A stretch of DNA of 64,000 nt from Pedobacter ghigonis (GTDB lineage: Bacteria; Bacteroidota; Bacteroidia; Sphingobacteriales; Sphingobacteriaceae), in the NCBI RefSeq assembly GCF_903166585.1, contig NZ_CAESCM010000001.1:565079-629078 (forward strand), written 5' to 3'. Made by a program: the position numbers and the translations under genes. Below, piece after piece: positions 1 through 8,093 of this stretch (positions within the stretch are counted from its first letter, which is position 1; every line of letters begins with the position of its first letter). Below the pieces are notes generated by a model. That model was not told the origin of the DNA. It did not search any database and saw nothing but the letters and a program-made list of their open reading frames with translations.

Positions 1-3000
1 CGCGAACAGCCATCAGGATAGCTCACCGTTACCGTATAAGTTCCCGGGCCTGCCGCTACCAAAGTTGGATTGGTGCTTCCATCGCCCCAGGTAAATGTTG
101 CCATAGGCGAAGCAAAGAAACCATCTGTTTTAATGGTATATGGAAAATCGCCTGCGCAGAGTGTTTTATCTGCTCCAAGGCCAAGTATTGGTGTGGTATT
201 GTTATAAGGAGCAATATTCCAGTTGGTATTGCCGCCTAAATCTTCAGAGTGTTCTAAAGCCTTAAACGGCGTTATGCCTGTTGCACTAATGTTGCGCAAC
301 CTCACATAGTCAAACTCTACGTTACCTGCGGTTTTATTCACAGTAAATGCGCCTGCAGCCGAGCTGTTAATCTCAGTTAAATTACAAGGTGTACCGCTGC
401 CAAACCAATTTTTTGTAATGGTATTGGTAGATCCGCTGAGGAAGGTGTACACTTTACCCGGCGAAAAGATTAAGGTTTCGATGGTATTACCTGTTCCACT
501 GATAGCACCTTTGCCCTTAAATTCTAAACGGCCAATGTTATTATTATTACCAATATTAGCTACAGATGAAGCTGATATGTGACTGAAAAGGAGGTCGCTC
601 ACAGTGGTATTGTGCACATAAAAATCGGTACCATTAGAGCCCGAGGCATCTACAATGTTGTAGCTGCCTCCATCTACTAAAAAGCGACGGGCTTTTATAG
701 TTGAATTGGTTGCCGTTAGGGTTTTCAATGCTCCCTGGTAGCGCCATGCTCCCGTAATATTGGCTCCCGTAATATTTATGTTAGTAGCAGCGGTTGATCC
801 TGTATTATCAAAACCGTTGATCGACATGGTACGGTTACTCAGGTCAAGCCCTCCACTACGTGGGAAAAAGTAAGCTACCGTATTGGCAAAATCATCTAAT
901 AAGGTAACAGTATAACCAACAGGTTTAAGAATAATTACCTGTAAAGCACCTGTTCCACCTCCATTAGAGGTAATACTGGTATTAGTAGCTCCCGTAAAAG
1001 TAAGTGCTGCATCCATTCTCACTGCCGCATTCATTACCAGGTTGCCCCAAACTTCAAGATCAAGCGTGACTGGTTTAGTAAGACTTGGACTAAATTTTGC
1101 ACCTGTCCAGTCCATGTTATGGCAATAAGCCTGTGTGCTGTTAATGGTTACAGCACTGCTTCCGCTGGTAAAACTATTTGCATCAAAAAATACATCGTTG
1201 GCTACTGTAGGCACGCAAGCACCACCTGCACCACCGCTGGTTGTACTCCAATGTGCAGCATTGCTCCAGTCGCCAGAACCACCTACCCAATATCTTGCAC
1301 CAGCACCGGCCGCAGTAATGTTAAAGCCAGTATTTCCGCCAGCATCCGCACCAGTAATGGTTACTGGTAAACCGCTGCCAGTGGCCGTCATGTTTTGTAA
1401 GTATACATTATTGAGATCGCGCGTAGCCGATGGCCCAAAGTTAATCGTTGCTGCAGCTCCCTCCGCTCCTCTCAGTTCACCCAAACCATTACAATCCGGG
1501 TTGTTAAAACGGAAAAGCCCGGTTACTGTTTGTGTATTCCAGATGGCATAAGGCTTGGAAGGAGCCAGCAAAAGGTTGGTAATGGTATTGTTTCCCCGCA
1601 ATAATCCACCTGATTTAAATTCTAATGTTCCAACGGTATTGTTACCCAGTAAACCACGCAAACCATTTGCAGGAGCAGTGTTGGTAAACACCAACTCATT
1701 GATGGTTGTATTTTGGATATTAACCTCATCAAGAACGGTGTTACAATATACTTTTGGATAGTTAAGACCATTTGAGGTAAAACCACGCATCGAGGTAATG
1801 AAAGAACCTGCTCCATTATTAACCCAGGTAACATTTGTTGCTCCCAGATTCCAATAATTAATGGTGATTGTGGCATTGCTGATGTTAATTACCCGACCTA
1901 CTCCACTGGTACTGTTAAAGAGGTTAATGTTGATGTTGCGGCCAGCCATAGACAGCTGACCTCTTGCATGTACAATATTAAGATTAGGAAAAATAAGATC
2001 ATCTAATATGGTAATTCCACCGTTTGGAGTTGTTTTATCGATATTAAATTGAGGATTACCCAAACTTGCCCCCTTAGAAAGAAAGGTAGATGCTTCTGCA
2101 CCCCTTAGCTGGATGCCCCCCTTCATAGTTAAAGTTGGATCCAGCTCTACTGAACCCCAGATTTCCAATGGATATCCGCCAATATCTAAAATAGGTGAAT
2201 TGCTCACATTGTTCCAGGTCATATCATGACACCTGATGGTGCTACTTGCCGAAACTGTTTTATTGGCACTGGTGAAGCCACTATTGGCATCGAATATTAC
2301 ATTATCTGTGGTAAAAGGTACACAGGCTCCACCAGAACCTCCACTTGTTGTACTCCAGTGTGCTTTGTCATTCCAGTCGCCACCGCCACCTACCCAGTAA
2401 AGCGTAGCGTTTCCTGAAGCACGGGGTGTTATATTCCAGCCCACATTACTTCCTCCATCTTCCCCTATAACTGATATAGGAGCGATATTTCCCAATGCGG
2501 TAAGGCTGGTAATTAAAACGTTTTTGATATTAGTCGTCGCGCCTGGTCCGAAGGTAAGTTTAGCATTTGCATCTATCCCCCGCAATTCGCCCAAAGCATC
2601 ACAATCTTCGGTATTTAACTGCATTGAGGTGTTAATGGTGTTGTTGCCATGAAAAATGTAACCTTTTCCTGGCGCTAAAATCAATTCTCCAATAATGTTG
2701 CCTGCGCCAGCTATTCTACCACCGCCCTTAAATTCCAAACGTGCTATGGTATTATTCGCGCCTATTCTTTGTGTTCCTATTTGTGAAGTCGAATTGTTTA
2801 ATATTAACTCTTGAAAAGTATTGCTGTTGATCTCCATATCAGGATTATCCCTTCCCGGCAAAACCTTCGCAAAGGTCAATCCGGTAGAATGGAACATATC
2901 GGCTGTGATGGTTGATCCGCTTGCCGTCAGGGTCATATTAGAGCCACGGGTATCCCACGTAGAAATGATATTAATGTTTGAATTACTAATATTCAGCGCC

Positions 3001-3599
3001 CTTACATTTGCATTATTACCATTAAAGCTAAAAATCTCATGTGTTTGGCCAGACAGGTTCAATGTACCTGCTGTAAGCACCAGGTTTTGAACCGCCAAAT
3101 CTCCTTTCATCCCATCTAACAAGGTAAGCGAGCCTCCTGGTTTGTTTACGATAAAAGAGTTATACAAGCCTGCTGTATTAACTCTCACAGCACCATTTGT
3201 ACGGAAAGTTGCATTGCTACTTCCTGTAAAATTGATTACCATGATGGCATATCGTACACTGGCTGCAAGTTCCAGATTCCCGTTAATCTGTAGCTGAAAA
3301 CTGCCATTATTCCTGAAAATGGCACTGGTAGTGACACCATTCCACGACATGTTACGGCAATAAGCATGTCCGGTAGTTGGCAACGTTACCAATGTGTTGT
3401 TAAGCAAACCACTGTTGGCATCAAAATAAACGTCATCCCCCGTTCCAGGGATAATCGATTTATTGGCTACGCCACCAGAGGTAGAGGCCCAATGGTTTAA
3501 GTCAGTCCAGTTACCTGCACCGCCCACCCAATAGTAGTCGGCAGCGAAAGCACTAGACATAATCAGCATCAACAGGCTGCAAAGTAGTAGTCTTTTCAT
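1..3599 (-). CDS. Large secreted repeat protein, probable surface adhesin (C-terminus beyond the left edge)
   Basis: One open frame of 1199 codons plus two bases runs from an ATG at 3599 leftwards to base 1 with no stop, so the gene is incomplete. The frame was checked at the start codon, at 2397, at 1287 and at base 3 and is the same throughout. Residues 1-19 form a signal peptide (MKRLLLCSLLMLIMSSAFA). Three long homologous repeats follow, each opening with YWVGG.G.W...HW, then an FDANS motif, and closing with a G..N.GwNI-like element. They are rich in N, T, G and V, as expected of beta-helical or beta-sandwich surface proteins. The last visible ~50 residues (CAGDFPYTI...GTYTVTV) resemble the PKD/Ig-like modules that precede gliding-motility or type IX secretion C-terminal domains in Bacteroidota. 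Secretion by the type IX system is inferred; the decisive C-terminus is out of view. No function beyond surface or adhesin is claimed. Confidence 0.8.
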   Translation of the reverse strand, partial: MKRLLLCSLLMLIMSSAFAADYYWVGGAGNWTDLNHWASTSGGVANKSIIPGTGDDVYFDANSGLLNNTLVTLPTTGHAYCRNMSWNGVTTSAIFRNNGSFQLQINGNLELAASVRYAIMVINFTGSSNATFRTNGAVRVNTAGLYNSFIVNKPGGSLTLLDGMKGDLAVQNLVLTAGTLNLSGQTHEIFSFNGNNANVRALNISNSNINIISTWDTRGSNMTLTASGSTITADMFHSTGLTFAKVLPGRDNPDMEINSNTFQELILNNSTSQIGTQRIGANNTIARLEFKGGGRIAGAGNIIGELILAPGKGYIFHGNNTINTSMQLNTEDCDALGELRGIDANAKLTFGPGATTNIKNVLITSLTALGNIAPISVIGEDGGSNVGWNITPRASGNATLYWVGGGGDWNDKAHWSTTSGGSGGACVPFTTDNVIFDANSGFTSANKTVSASSTIRCHDMTWNNVSNSPILDIGGYPLEIWGSVELDPTLTMKGGIQLRGAEASTFLSKGASLGNPQFNIDKTTPNGGITILDDLIFPNLNIVHARGQLSMAGRNININLFNSTSGVGRVINISNATITINYWNLGATNVTWVNNGAGSFITSMRGFTSNGLNYPKVYCNTVLDEVNIQNTTINELVFTNTAPANGLRGLLGNNTVGTLEFKSGGLLRGNNTITNLLLAPSKPYAIWNTQTVTGLFRFNNPDCNGLGELRGAEGAAATINFGPSATRDLNNVYLQNMTATGSGLPVTITGADAGGNTGFNITAAGAGARYWVGGSGDWSNAAHWSTTSGGAGGACVPTVANDVFFDANSFTSGSSAVTINSTQAYCHNMDWTGAKFSPSLTKPVTLDLEVWGNLVMNAAVRMDAALTFTGATNTSITSNGGGTGALQVIILKPVGYTVTLLDDFANTVAYFFPRSGGLDLSNRTMSINGFDNTGSTAATNINITGANITGAWRYQGALKTLTATNSTIKARRFLVDGGSYNIVDASGSNGTDFYVHNTTVSDLLFSHISASSVANIGNNNNIGRLEFKGKGAISGTGNTIETLIFSPGKVYTFLSGSTNTITKNWFGSGTPCNLTEINSSAAGAFTVNKTAGNVEFDYVRLRNISATGITPFKALEHSEDLGGNTNWNIAPYNNTTPILGLGADKTLCAGDFPYTIKTDGFFASPMATFTWGDGSTNPTLVAAGPGTYTVTVSYPDGCS
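205..1292 (-). repeat. Protein-level repeat 3 of the surface protein
   Basis: Third segment, about 362 residues, starting at YWVGGSGDWSN and ending near NTNWNIAPY. It is followed by a different PKD-like sequence, so the repeat array ends here. Confidence 0.7.
1293..2399 (-). repeat. Protein-level repeat 2 of the surface protein
   Basis: Second segment, about 369 residues, starting at YWVGGGGDWND. The STTSGG...CVP...DNVIFDANSGF block and the GELRGAEG...INFGPSAT block match repeats 1 and 3. Confidence 0.75.
2400..3533 (-). repeat. Protein-level repeat 1 of the surface protein
   Basis: First of three homologous segments of about 378 residues, starting at YWVGGAGNW just after the signal peptide. 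It shares FDANSG, the TL.G...HE-like core strands, and the GELRG...LTFGPGA block with the two following copies. Confidence 0.75.
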
Positions 3600-4350
3600 G
3601 TTATTTGGGGATAGAATTTAAAGGATGCAATGATCAGGTTGCAACTAAATAGAAATGCGATAGATTTAATTAATGGGAGTAGATTGATTAGCTACACAGC
3701 ACTCCCTGGGCAGTTTTTTCTTCTAAATCGATTAACTAAATCAACAAGGCATGACGTAGAAAATACCGATAGGCAACGCTGGCCACAGGTTGCTTTATAA
3801 AGCTACGAAGCAGAGATGTTTTCATTATATAGAGATAGATGGATTTAACGACGAGAGTTGAAAGAGTTGTTAAAATTAAGCGTAGGCGTTTCCTATCAGC
3901 CAAAACGCTAATTTCTAATACAATCTCTTAAATAACTGGGAATAATTGTCAGTTGTGATTCGCTGTGCAGCGCACAGGGTAGACACCAATTGCTGTAGTC
4001 AATTGCTCGGGAGCTCATATTAATAATTTAGACGGCTAACACTTAACCTATTCGCTTTCAGTAGCAAATAAGCGTTGTGGCCACGAATATAATGAGCTTT
4101 TTCAAAAAAAATCAGCATTTAATTCTAAAAACAATGTTACAAATGTCAATAACAAAAATAATATTCTGATAATCAACTAAATATAATTAATACTACAACA
4201 CAATTCTTTTAAATTCTGAACGTTGCCTTAAGTGTTGTTTAGTATTTAAAGTTTATAGCGATTTTAAATGACAAAAAATCCTCAATATAAATATTATTGG
4301 TTTTCAACCAAAACCATCTTACAATAATGCTACTCAATGCGCCCAGCTAA

Positions 4351-4458
4351 ATACTGTATTCATTTTGGGTAAAAAAAATGATCGGCAAGCCTACCGACGA
4401 GGAGCAGGAAAAACTAAGAAACAACATAGATGAAATGAGCGAGTTGCTGTTTAGATAG
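4351..4458 (+). pseudogene. Short coding-like remnant resembling a FecR N-terminus
   Basis: After an in-frame stop at 4348 there are 35 codons. From an ATG at 4378 they read MIGKPTDEEQEKLRNNIDEM and end SELLFR-stop. The pattern G.pTdEEqekL......seLL recalls the N-terminal helical segment of FecR-type anti-sigma factors. The intact FecR of this window has a comparable TTEQEERLKFLL segment. The rest of the gene is absent. The composition is less AT-rich than its surroundings, which suggests a decayed gene end, but chance cannot be excluded over such a short stretch. Confidence 0.25.
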
Positions 4459-4499
4459 TTTTGCTATAGCGATTATTATGCGTACCGGATACTAATAAA

Positions 4500-4528
4500 A
4501 GAGGACAGCTGCAATACAACTGTCCTCT
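4500..4528 (-). terminator. Hairpin terminator after the fucosidase gene
   Basis: AGAGGACAG at 4500-4508 pairs perfectly with CTGTCCTCT at 4520-4528 (9 bp, 11-nt loop). Read on the minus strand the stem is followed by CTTTTATT, a short U-run. It lies 31 bp below the fucosidase stop. Confidence 0.7.
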
Positions 4529-4558
4529 CTGTTCTGTTTTTATCTGTAAAAGCTTATC

Positions 4559-6064
4559 CTACTCTTTTTCATTTAAAAGGTACAAACCAAATTCGGCCAG
4601 TGTTGGGTTTAACCTCGAGGCCAATATCTTAAACCTTACTTGTTTAGCGGTAACAGGTTTAAATTTTAACAAACGTTTATAACCTACTGTAGTACCGGAT
4701 GCAAAAATTTTCCATTCGGCACCATCAAAATATTCGGCTTCAAACTTTTCTATACGCTGGCCCACTGCAATATTTTCCTGCAGGGAGAGTACATTAAAGG
4801 TTGTGTTTTTTGCCCAGTTTAATTCGATAGTAGCTGTACTGTCATTACCTGCTGTTGTAAAATAAGTATTTAATTTACCATCGAATATTGCTTTTAAGCC
4901 TTTGCCTGATGCTGAAGTGACAGTTGCCGACTGAGCAATATTATTAGTGAAGGTATTTTTCATTTTCTGGCCAAAAGCAGCCAGGTTTTTAACATCGCTC
5001 TCGGCTATTAGCCCCTGGGTATTGGGCGGAATATTTAAAAGTAAAACCCCGTTTCTACCTACTGATGTAAAATAGATATCCATTAACTTCGCCGGCGTTT
5101 TAACTTTAGCATCTTCGTTACTGTGGTAAAACCATCCCGGACGAATGCTTACATCAGTTTCGGCCGGATACCATACCAAACCAGTTGCATTGGCCAACTT
5201 ACTGCGACTGCCACGGTCCTGATCTTTATAAGACCCGGTTAAGGTAGGAATTACATTTACATCTTTTTGAGATAATGCGGCTATTTTCTCCTGACTCTGC
5301 TCACCCATAGGCAACACACTCCACTCGGTTTCGCGGCCAACACCTGTTTCGGTACCAACCCAACGTACATCGGGGCCCTGCACAGCAATAACGGCTTGCG
5401 GCTGTAATTTCCTGATTAGGGTGTACCAGCTATTAAAATCGTAAACCTGCTTTTTACCATTAGGTCCTTCGCCATTTGCGCCATCAAACCAAACTTCATC
5501 TACTTTACCATATTGGGTAAGCAGTTCGGTGAGCTGGTTTATAAAATAAGTATTGTAGGCATCTGTTCCATACGAAGCATTGTTGCGGTCCCAGGGCGAT
5601 AAATAAACCCCAAAGCCAATGTTGTATTTTTTGCAGGCATCGGCTACTTCTTTTACAATATCGCCCTTTCCTTGCTTATAGGGCGTGTTTTTTATACTGT
5701 GTGCTGTAAATTTACTTGGCCATAAACAAAAGCCATCGTGATGTTTGGCAGTAATAATGGCCTGTTTAAAGCCTGCATCTTTAATTGCTTTAACCCATTG
5801 CTCTGCATTAAGTTGTGCCGGATTAAATGTTGCAACATTTTCTTTTCCATCGCCCCACTCCCTATCGGTGAAAGTATTGATACCAAAGTGAAAAAAAGCA
5901 GTTAATTCGAGCATTTGCCAGCGCAGCTGTCGTGGTGAAGGGGTTACATTAGCCGCCTTACTAATAATGGTACTTTCGCTATCGCCGGGCGAAATGCTTA
6001 CAATGCTTTTCTGTGCATATGCCTGAGCGAAGAGCAGGGAAATTATAAAAGTTATCTTTTTCAT
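4559..6064 (-). CDS. Alpha-L-fucosidase, glycoside hydrolase family 29, secreted
   Basis: The 501-residue protein has an N-terminal signal peptide (MKKITFIISLLFAQAYA). The GH29 TIM barrel covers about residues 35-370. Family marks are FHFGINTF (58-65), AKHHDGFCLWPS (106-117) and the nucleophile strand EVWFDGA, with Asp194 as predicted nucleophile. The C-terminal ~130 residues resemble a discoidin-type carbohydrate-binding domain. GH29 enzymes release terminal fucose with retention; the overall layout suggests the alpha-1,3/1,4-specific subfamily, which is an inference. It is the last gene of a minus-strand set with SusD, SusC, FecR and an ECF sigma factor, fitting a role in the periplasm or at the surface in degrading fucosylated glycans. 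Confidence 0.92.
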   Translation of the reverse strand: MKKITFIISLLFAQAYAQKSIVSISPGDSESTIISKAANVTPSPRQLRWQMLELTAFFHFGINTFTDREWGDGKENVATFNPAQLNAEQWVKAIKDAGFKQAIITAKHHDGFCLWPSKFTAHSIKNTPYKQGKGDIVKEVADACKKYNIGFGVYLSPWDRNNASYGTDAYNTYFINQLTELLTQYGKVDEVWFDGANGEGPNGKKQVYDFNSWYTLIRKLQPQAVIAVQGPDVRWVGTETGVGRETEWSVLPMGEQSQEKIAALSQKDVNVIPTLTGSYKDQDRGSRSKLANATGLVWYPAETDVSIRPGWFYHSNEDAKVKTPAKLMDIYFTSVGRNGVLLLNIPPNTQGLIAESDVKNLAAFGQKMKNTFTNNIAQSATVTSASGKGLKAIFDGKLNTYFTTAGNDSTATIELNWAKNTTFNVLSLQENIAVGQRIEKFEAEYFDGAEWKIFASGTTVGYKRLLKFKPVTAKQVRFKILASRLNPTLAEFGLYLLNEKE

Positions 6065-6117
6065 TTGTGTTGTTGGTTGTATTGGATAAACTTAATTGGG
6101 GCCATAAATTTATGGAT

Positions 6118-6147
6118 AAAAGCAACAGCAATTAAGCTGCTGCTTTT
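6118..6147 (-). terminator. Probable hairpin between susD-like and fucosidase genes
   Basis: AAAAGCAACAGC at 6118-6129 pairs with GCTGCTGCTTTT at 6136-6147 with one mismatch and a 6-nt loop. Minus-strand transcripts leave the stem with a short U-run. It may terminate or attenuate between susD and the fucosidase gene. Confidence 0.5.
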
Positions 6148-6201
6148 AAAGAGCGCATATTTTTGAAACTTTTTAAATACCAGGATGCTAATCCAGCTAA
6201 T

Positions 6202-8076
6202 TTACCATCCGGGATTCTGAACCAGTTTGGTACTTTTCTGAATTTCTGACAACGGGATTGGCCATAAATAGTAGGCGCGGGTAAATACCCTGGTTTCATA
6301 CTGGGTACGTTTAAGGAAATCGGCATCGGTTTCAGCCCCCACATTCATTCCGTAAAAAGCGCCCCCCTGGGCACCCTGCCCAGAGGCATTTTCGGCAATC
6401 ATCCACCTGCGCACATCAAAATACCGCTGACCTTCAAAACAAAGCTCTACCCGACTTTCCTTTCTGATTGCCTCGCGTTGCAAAGCCTGATTGCCCATAA
6501 TAGCTGGATTACTTACACTCCATTTCGGAATCCCTGCCCGCTCGCGTACTAAATCTACATACTGTGCAATTTTAGGATCGGCCGGGTTAACTTCGTTTAA
6601 AGCTTCGGCATACAACAAATAGAATTCGGCCAGGCGGAAGATAAAGGAAGGACGGTAAAAAGTTTTAGGCGCTGTGGTTACCGATTGACTTACCGTTCTG
6701 TTTAATCGTTTATACATGTTGTAGCCGGTAATCGAATAATTGGAAGCAATATCATTACCATTTCCCTTCGTAAACTTAATCAGCGCATTGGTTACAGGCC
6801 ACCTTTTCCCGTGGTAAACTATAGAGGCATAAAAACGGGGCTCACGGTTTACATACATGTTAAACGTTCCGGCTTCCGATCTTCCTGCAGGTATTTCGGT
6901 AACGGTAGAAAAGCCTGTTTCGCTATAACCTGAGCCTGCATCGTTGATAGATTTACCGTTTTTCATAAAAAAGGCATCCACTAACTCCTGTGTGGGGCCA
7001 ACATTTCCATAACCTCCCTGGCTCCTCGGCGTTGCCCGGCGCACCAAACCATCTCCCGAAGAAATGCTTCCATAAGCTTCATTTCCACTTGCCCAAATTA
7101 CTTCACTGTTCATGGCCTGAAACAATTGGTAAATAGATTTATCGGGATCTAATACTCCTGCCGTAAATTCTCGGTACAAATCATATTTGCCAACCGAAAA
7201 GCTGATAAAATCCTGGAGTGCATTAACGGCTTTTTGCCATTTGTTGTCATCCTTTGCAGGGAACAGTTTTTTACCACTCTTATTGGTTAAGGCCATGGCT
7301 TCAGCAAAACCACCATTGTACAATGGGCTGGCAGCCATAACCAGTATTTTTGCCTTTACAGCAAGGGCAACACCTTTGGTCGGCAGAGCGAGGTTATTGA
7401 TATCAGTTAAGGGAATATATTCATCCAGATCTGGTGCTACAGCATCCATCTCTTTAGTCACAAAATTAACCACTTCATCAACACTGTTGCGTTCAAAATC
7501 CAAATCTGCGTCGTTGGGATTAACAGCCTTATCCATAATCGGAACTGGTCCGTACAGTTCGAATAGCAAATAATGATAATAAGCCCTTAAAAACCTGGCC
7601 TGTGCCATTAGCTTTTTGTATTCTGGCTCTTCAATGGCATCGGCAACGGTACCACTTGATGAAGTGCCACCAACACGGGGTATAACCTTAGCATTGCCCA
7701 TAAAAACATTGGCCTGGCGGATATACAGGTATAAATCCCAGCGGCTAAAGGGTGCATTTGACGCATTAAAACCCGCCGGTGGTTCTAACCTGAAAGCTCC
7801 CTGCTGGTTTCTGTTTTCATCGGTAAAAGCTGGCCAGGGATTATCGACTCCTCTAACCGCCGTAGTAGATAACTGAAAAACCATTGCTGATGAAGTGCCA
7901 ATACCAGCAAAAATATTGCGGTGAAAAGCACGCGCATTGGCAGGAGTAGAAAAAATCTGGTCGAGTGAAAGCTGCCCTGCAAGCTCATCAGATACATTTA
8001 AATAATTTTTACTGCACGACCCCAGGCTTATGATTATGCAACACAGTAAAAGGACTTTATATATTATTGATTTCAT
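6202..8076 (-). CDS. SusD/RagB-family outer-membrane glycan-binding lipoprotein
   Basis: The 624-residue protein starts with a lipoprotein signal (LLLCCIIISLGSC, lipid-acceptor Cys at about 21). The SusD N-terminal TPR region follows, with KLMAQARFLRAYYHYLLFELYGPVPI and FERNSVDEVVNFV. The C-terminal RagB/SusD domain ends in RKESRVELCFEGQRYFDVRRW and YYLWPIPLSEIQ, which are hallmark family segments. SusD proteins form the lid of SusC transporters and bind oligosaccharides at the cell surface. The gene lies 17 bp downstream of its SusC partner, so the two are surely co-transcribed. The ligand is not readable from sequence; the fucosidase next door suggests a fucosylated glycan. Confidence 0.95.
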   Translation of the reverse strand: MKSIIYKVLLLCCIIISLGSCSKNYLNVSDELAGQLSLDQIFSTPANARAFHRNIFAGIGTSSAMVFQLSTTAVRGVDNPWPAFTDENRNQQGAFRLEPPAGFNASNAPFSRWDLYLYIRQANVFMGNAKVIPRVGGTSSSGTVADAIEEPEYKKLMAQARFLRAYYHYLLFELYGPVPIMDKAVNPNDADLDFERNSVDEVVNFVTKEMDAVAPDLDEYIPLTDINNLALPTKGVALAVKAKILVMAASPLYNGGFAEAMALTNKSGKKLFPAKDDNKWQKAVNALQDFISFSVGKYDLYREFTAGVLDPDKSIYQLFQAMNSEVIWASGNEAYGSISSGDGLVRRATPRSQGGYGNVGPTQELVDAFFMKNGKSINDAGSGYSETGFSTVTEIPAGRSEAGTFNMYVNREPRFYASIVYHGKRWPVTNALIKFTKGNGNDIASNYSITGYNMYKRLNRTVSQSVTTAPKTFYRPSFIFRLAEFYLLYAEALNEVNPADPKIAQYVDLVRERAGIPKWSVSNPAIMGNQALQREAIRKESRVELCFEGQRYFDVRRWMIAENASGQGAQGGAFYGMNVGAETDADFLKRTQYETRVFTRAYYLWPIPLSEIQKSTKLVQNPGW

Positions 8077-8093
8077 TATTTCTTCTTTGGATA

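Larger units (their letters stand above)
3600..4558. other. Long AT-rich intergenic region with no intact gene
   Basis: Very AT-rich DNA between the repeat-protein start and the fucosidase stop. It holds a short FecR-like coding remnant (4351-4458) and a hairpin terminator (4500-4528). A piece at about 3985 contains GACACCAA, also found in hairpin repeats at 37294 and 43776. The promoter of the large repeat protein should lie just above 3600, but no convincing TAnnTTTG element was found. Confidence 0.5.

Noticed and set aside
1119..3090. Several plus-strand reading frames of 60-140 residues across 1119-3090
   Set aside because: They are antisense to the large repeat protein, have no recognisable domains and low-complexity Thr/Pro/Ala composition caused by the repeats on the other strand.
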